A DNA stretch of 64,000 nt from Bacillota bacterium (GTDB lineage Bacteria > Bacillota > Sulfobacillia > JAJZYS01 > JAJYTV01). The DNA is taken from positions 1 through 64,000 of the forward strand of contig JAJZQO010000004.1 in NCBI GenBank assembly GCA_021847575.1. The letters are read 5' to 3'. Of the stretch, positions 61,723-64,000 are shown in pieces; position 1 is the stretch's first letter; each line of letters begins with the position of its first letter. Position numbers and translations under genes: made by a program. Below the pieces are notes generated by a model. The model saw only the letters and a program-made list of their open reading frames with translations. It made no database searches and was not told the origin of the DNA.

Positions 61723-62558
61723 TACTTGCCACCTCCCGCGCGGGCGACGAGCCCGTGGTACTGGTCGATGTACTCCGGACGTTCCGCGTCGCGGAACAGC
61801 CCGATCGGCATCTGGCCGACCATCTCCTCGCGGGTGATCTCGGGCGCGGGCCCGAACGCCTCGAGGAGCTTCGTGCGGTCGCGCTCGTAGAGCAGCATGT
61901 CAGGGGCTTCGCCGAGCTTGTTGAGGCGACCGTAGTACGTCGGGCACTGGCTCAGCACCTCCACGAGGCTGAAGCCGTGGTGGCGGATCGCGCCCGTGAT
62001 CAGCTTGGGCATCTCCTGGAAGTCGAACGTAGTCGTACGGGCCACATAGGTGGCGCCTGCGGCGAGCGCCAGTTCGACCATGTCGAAGGCGGGTTCGATC
62101 GAGCCCAGCGGCGACGTCGTGGAGCGGGAGTCGACGGGACTGGTCGGCGCGCCCTGGCCGCCGGTCATGCCGTAGATCGAGTTGTTGAAGATGATGGCCG
62201 TGATGTCGATGTTGCGCCGCGCGGCGTGGATCAGGTGATTGCCGCCGATGGCGGCGGCATCGCCGTCGCCCATCGGCACGATCACCGTCAGGCCCGGGTT
62301 GACCATCTTGAGGCCTGTGGCGTAGGCGAGAGCGCGGCCGTGCGTCGTGTGCATCGAGTTGGCGTCGAAGTAGAAGGGCGCGCGGCCGGAGCAGCCGATG
62401 CCGCCCACGATCGCCACAAGGTCCATGTCCAGCCCGAGCTCCATCAGGGCCGTCGCGATACTGCGCGCGATGATGCCGTGGCCGCAACCGGGGCACCACA
62501 CGGTGGGCATCATCTCCTGGCGCAGATAGGGCGTCAGGTCGACACCGGGCTTAGTCAT
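61722..62558 (-). CDS. korB: 2-oxoacid:ferredoxin oxidoreductase, beta subunit
   Basis: The thiamine-diphosphate-binding subunit; 278 residues from ATG 62558, behind GGAGGTG. WCPGCGHGII and GGIGCSGRAPFYFDANSMHTTHGRALAYATGLKM are diagnostic, and the TPP/Mg motif GDGDAAAIGGNHLIHAARRNIDITAIIFNN (GDGD...NN) is intact. The C-terminal 85 residues are variable. The start overlaps the korA stop by 8 nt. Confidence 0.96.
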   Translation of the reverse strand: MTKPGVDLTPYLRQEMMPTVWCPGCGHGIIARSIATALMELGLDMDLVAIVGGIGCSGRAPFYFDANSMHTTHGRALAYATGLKMVNPGLTVIVPMGDGDAAAIGGNHLIHAARRNIDITAIIFNNSIYGMTGGQGAPTSPVDSRSTTSPLGSIEPAFDMVELALAAGATYVARTTTFDFQEMPKLITGAIRHHGFSLVEVLSQCPTYYGRLNKLGEAPDMLLYERDRTKLLEAFGPAPEITREEMVGQMPIGLFRDAERPEYIDQYHGLVARAGGGK

Positions 62559-63684
62559 GGGCCACACCTCCGATCTCGACCGAGGCGGCGAGCTTCTTCG
62601 CCGCATCGACCAGGGCCTCTGGCGTGAAGAGCTCGCCGTCCATGCGTCCGAGCGCCTCGACCGGGCAACGGCCGGCGATCGTCGCGCGCACGGGCATCAC
62701 GTACTGGCCCAGGTTGAGCTCGGGCACCAGGATGCCCCGCGCGTTCGCGGTCTTCTCCTGCACGAGCCAGTCGGGGAAGGGCCAGAGCGTCTGAATGTCG
62801 AGCAGTCCCGCCTTGAGGCCGTCCGCGCGCAGGAGCCCGACGGCTTCGCGCGCGGCGCGGGCCGTGATGCCGAAGGTCAGCAGCACGATGTCCGCATCGT
62901 CGAGCGAGACCTCGCGGTAGAAGGTGATCTCGCGCGCGTCCTGCCGCATGCGCTCGGCGACGCCCTGCAGGATGCGCTGGACAGCCTGGCCGGCCAGTGC
63001 CTTGGGCAACCCTGTCTCGTCGTGGCTCATGCCGGTCACCACGGTGTGATGGCCCGAGCCGAACGGCACAAAGGGAGCGTCGGGACCGAACGGCAGGAAG
63101 TTCTCGTCGAAGATCGGCTTTTGCCGCTGGCGCACCGGCACGTCGGGGAATTCGACGTTCTCGCGCATGTGCGACAGCACGGCGTCGAGCAGCAGGATGA
63201 CCGGCAGCCGGTAGGTCTCGGCGAGGTTGAAGGCCTCCACGGTCATGCGGTACGCCTCGACCACGGACGAGGCCGTGAGCACGATCACCTCATGGTCGCC
63301 GTGCGTGCCGTAGCGGGCCTGCATGACCTCGCCCTGCGCCGGCAGCGTGGGCAGCCCTGTCGACGGACCGCCGCGCTGCGAGTCCACGATCACCACAGGC
63401 GTCTGCGTCATGCAGGCGTAGCCGATGTTCTCCTGCATCAGGGAGAAGCCGGGGCCGGACGTGGCCGTCATCGCTTTGGCGCCACCCCAGGCCGCGCCGA
63501 TCGCGGCCGCGATGGAGCCGATCTCATCCTCCATCTGGATGAAGACGCCGCCGGTCTTCGGCATCTGTCTCGCCATCATCTCCATGATCTCGGTGGCCGG
63601 GGTGATGGGATAGCCGGAATAGAAGTTGCAGCCCGCGTGGACGGCGGCCAGTGCCACCGCCTCGTTGCCCTGTACGAGCCTCAT
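62551..63684 (-). CDS. korA: 2-oxoacid:ferredoxin oxidoreductase, alpha subunit
   Basis: Binds and orients thiamine diphosphate with the beta subunit; 377 residues from ATG 63684, behind GGGGGGA (the track ORF extends into korD). MRLVQGNEAVALAAVHAGCNFYSGYPITPATEIMEMMA and MEDEIGSIAAAIGAAWGGAKAMTATSGPGFSLMQENIGYA are the alpha-subunit signature; GLPTLPAQGEVMQARYGTHGDHEVIVL follows. These residues fit 2-oxoglutarate:ferredoxin oxidoreductases. It overlaps korD by 4 nt (ATGA). Confidence 0.96.
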   Translation of the reverse strand: MRLVQGNEAVALAAVHAGCNFYSGYPITPATEIMEMMARQMPKTGGVFIQMEDEIGSIAAAIGAAWGGAKAMTATSGPGFSLMQENIGYACMTQTPVVIVDSQRGGPSTGLPTLPAQGEVMQARYGTHGDHEVIVLTASSVVEAYRMTVEAFNLAETYRLPVILLLDAVLSHMRENVEFPDVPVRQRQKPIFDENFLPFGPDAPFVPFGSGHHTVVTGMSHDETGLPKALAGQAVQRILQGVAERMRQDAREITFYREVSLDDADIVLLTFGITARAAREAVGLLRADGLKAGLLDIQTLWPFPDWLVQEKTANARGILVPELNLGQYVMPVRATIAGRCPVEALGRMDGELFTPEALVDAAKKLAASVEIGGVAHD

Positions 63685-63935
63685 AGCGTTCCCCCCATGG
63701 CTAGCGCCGGGGACGCGACGCGCTCCAGCGTAAAGACGAAGTCGGGACAGCGTACGGCGCAGATGCCGCAGAAGATGCAGCGGGAGATGTCGCCGACCAC
63801 GATCCGCTCGCCGTCGTCCAGCGAAAGGATCTGCGCAGGGCAGTTCTCCACGCAGAGATTGCAGCCCTTGCACCAGTCGCGCTGCACGGAAAGCTGACGA
63901 TCCCCCTGCTGGTAGTGCAGCGTGGGTTCCTTCAT
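63681..63935 (-). CDS. korD: 2-oxoacid:ferredoxin oxidoreductase, delta (ferredoxin) subunit
   Basis: An 84-residue two-cluster ferredoxin-like subunit that passes electrons to free ferredoxin. Two C-x2-C-x2-C-x3-C-P-type sites: WCKGCNLCVENCP and CIFCGICAVRCPD. The start overlaps the preceding gene's stop as ATGA. Confidence 0.95.
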   Translation of the reverse strand: MKEPTLHYQQGDRQLSVQRDWCKGCNLCVENCPAQILSLDDGERIVVGDISRCIFCGICAVRCPDFVFTLERVASPALAMGGTL

Positions 63936-64000
63936 CGCGCCAGCCCCCTCAGATAGCGGTCGATGCCCATCGCCGCGACCTTGCCGTGATGCACGGCCTC
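63932..64000 (-). CDS. 3' end of a probable GltD-like FAD/NAD(P) oxidoreductase
   Basis: The last 22 codons of a gene reading in from outside the window and ending in TGA inside the korD ATG (ATGA). The sequence EAVHHGKVAAMGIDRYLRGLAR resembles the C-terminus of GltD-type and related pyridine-nucleotide oxidoreductases (a.GK.AA..IDRYLRG). The coupling makes it likely part of the kor operon, perhaps linking ferredoxin and NAD(P)H. Confidence 0.7.
   Translation of the reverse strand, partial: EAVHHGKVAAMGIDRYLRGLAR

Overview
The window reads as high-GC chromosome from a spore-forming Bacillota lineage. Evidence: an alpha/beta-type small acid-soluble spore protein, a YpmA-like DUF4264 protein, a TIGR04086-type membrane protein, perfect AAGGAGG-type Shine-Dalgarno sites, and very frequent TTG or GTG starts placed 7-9 nt behind them. 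Together with nuo complex I, NDH-2 and a ferredoxin-linked 2-oxoacid oxidoreductase, this suggests a deep-branching, respiring, high-GC group (Symbiobacterium/Thermaerobacter/Limnochorda-like). The exact taxon cannot be settled from the sequence alone. No rRNA, tRNA, CRISPR array or intact insertion sequence was seen.

Layout. 1-10 kb: the 3' end of a low-GC gene, then an accessory stretch of exported proteins (a tandem-repeat protein, two lipoproteins, a large secreted protein, an LCP wall-assembly enzyme), a zinc-ribbon protein, a GNAT acetyltransferase and, at 1365-1985, a DsbA/FrnE-type thiol oxidoreductase whose first active-site cysteine is an in-frame UGA followed by a bSECIS-like hairpin. 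10-18 kb: mntH with a palindromic operator candidate, a DUF1003 protein, a peptide-type ABC importer in the order permease-binding protein-permease, a remnant of a second binding protein, and a secreted GH76-like glycosidase. 18-31 kb: amidase, a GAF/GGDEF diguanylate cyclase, thioesterase, TetR regulator, an operon of acyl-CoA synthetase, polytopic membrane protein and molybdate-like ABC permease and ATPase, then delta-1-pyrroline-5-carboxylate dehydrogenase and NDH-2.

31-39 kb: nuoABCDEFGH, with almost every junction overlapping, ending at nuoH. 39-46 kb: a 1218-residue SF1 helicase with a C-terminal nuclease-like domain (possible defence gene), an unrecognised 466-residue protein, and an aldehyde dehydrogenase. 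46-54 kb: the SASP, a secreted helical protein, a YbaK-type deacylase, a peptidoglycan-binding LysM protein, a DinG exonuclease-helicase with a probable ATT start, a histidine phosphatase, ComB and an MreB-like ATPase.

54.8-59.1 kb: the S-adenosylmethionine salvage operon speD-ndk-mtnP-ahcY-mtaD behind a near-consensus sigma-A promoter. SpeD yields decarboxylated AdoMet, whose use in aminopropyl transfer produces MTA; MtnP handles MTA. AhcY (archaeal/thermophile type) and MtaD are translationally coupled, which is compatible with a route that deaminates S-adenosylhomocysteine before cleaving it. A SRPBCC protein and a putrescine-type aminotransferase follow. The window ends in a four-gene 2-oxoacid:ferredoxin oxidoreductase operon (korDABC) preceded by the end of what is probably a GltD-like flavoprotein.

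The most notable item is the UxxC thiol oxidoreductase with its recoding hairpin. Also worth attention are the SAM-salvage operon logic, the helicase-nuclease with an altered nuclease motif, the decayed binding-protein copy and the mntH palindrome.
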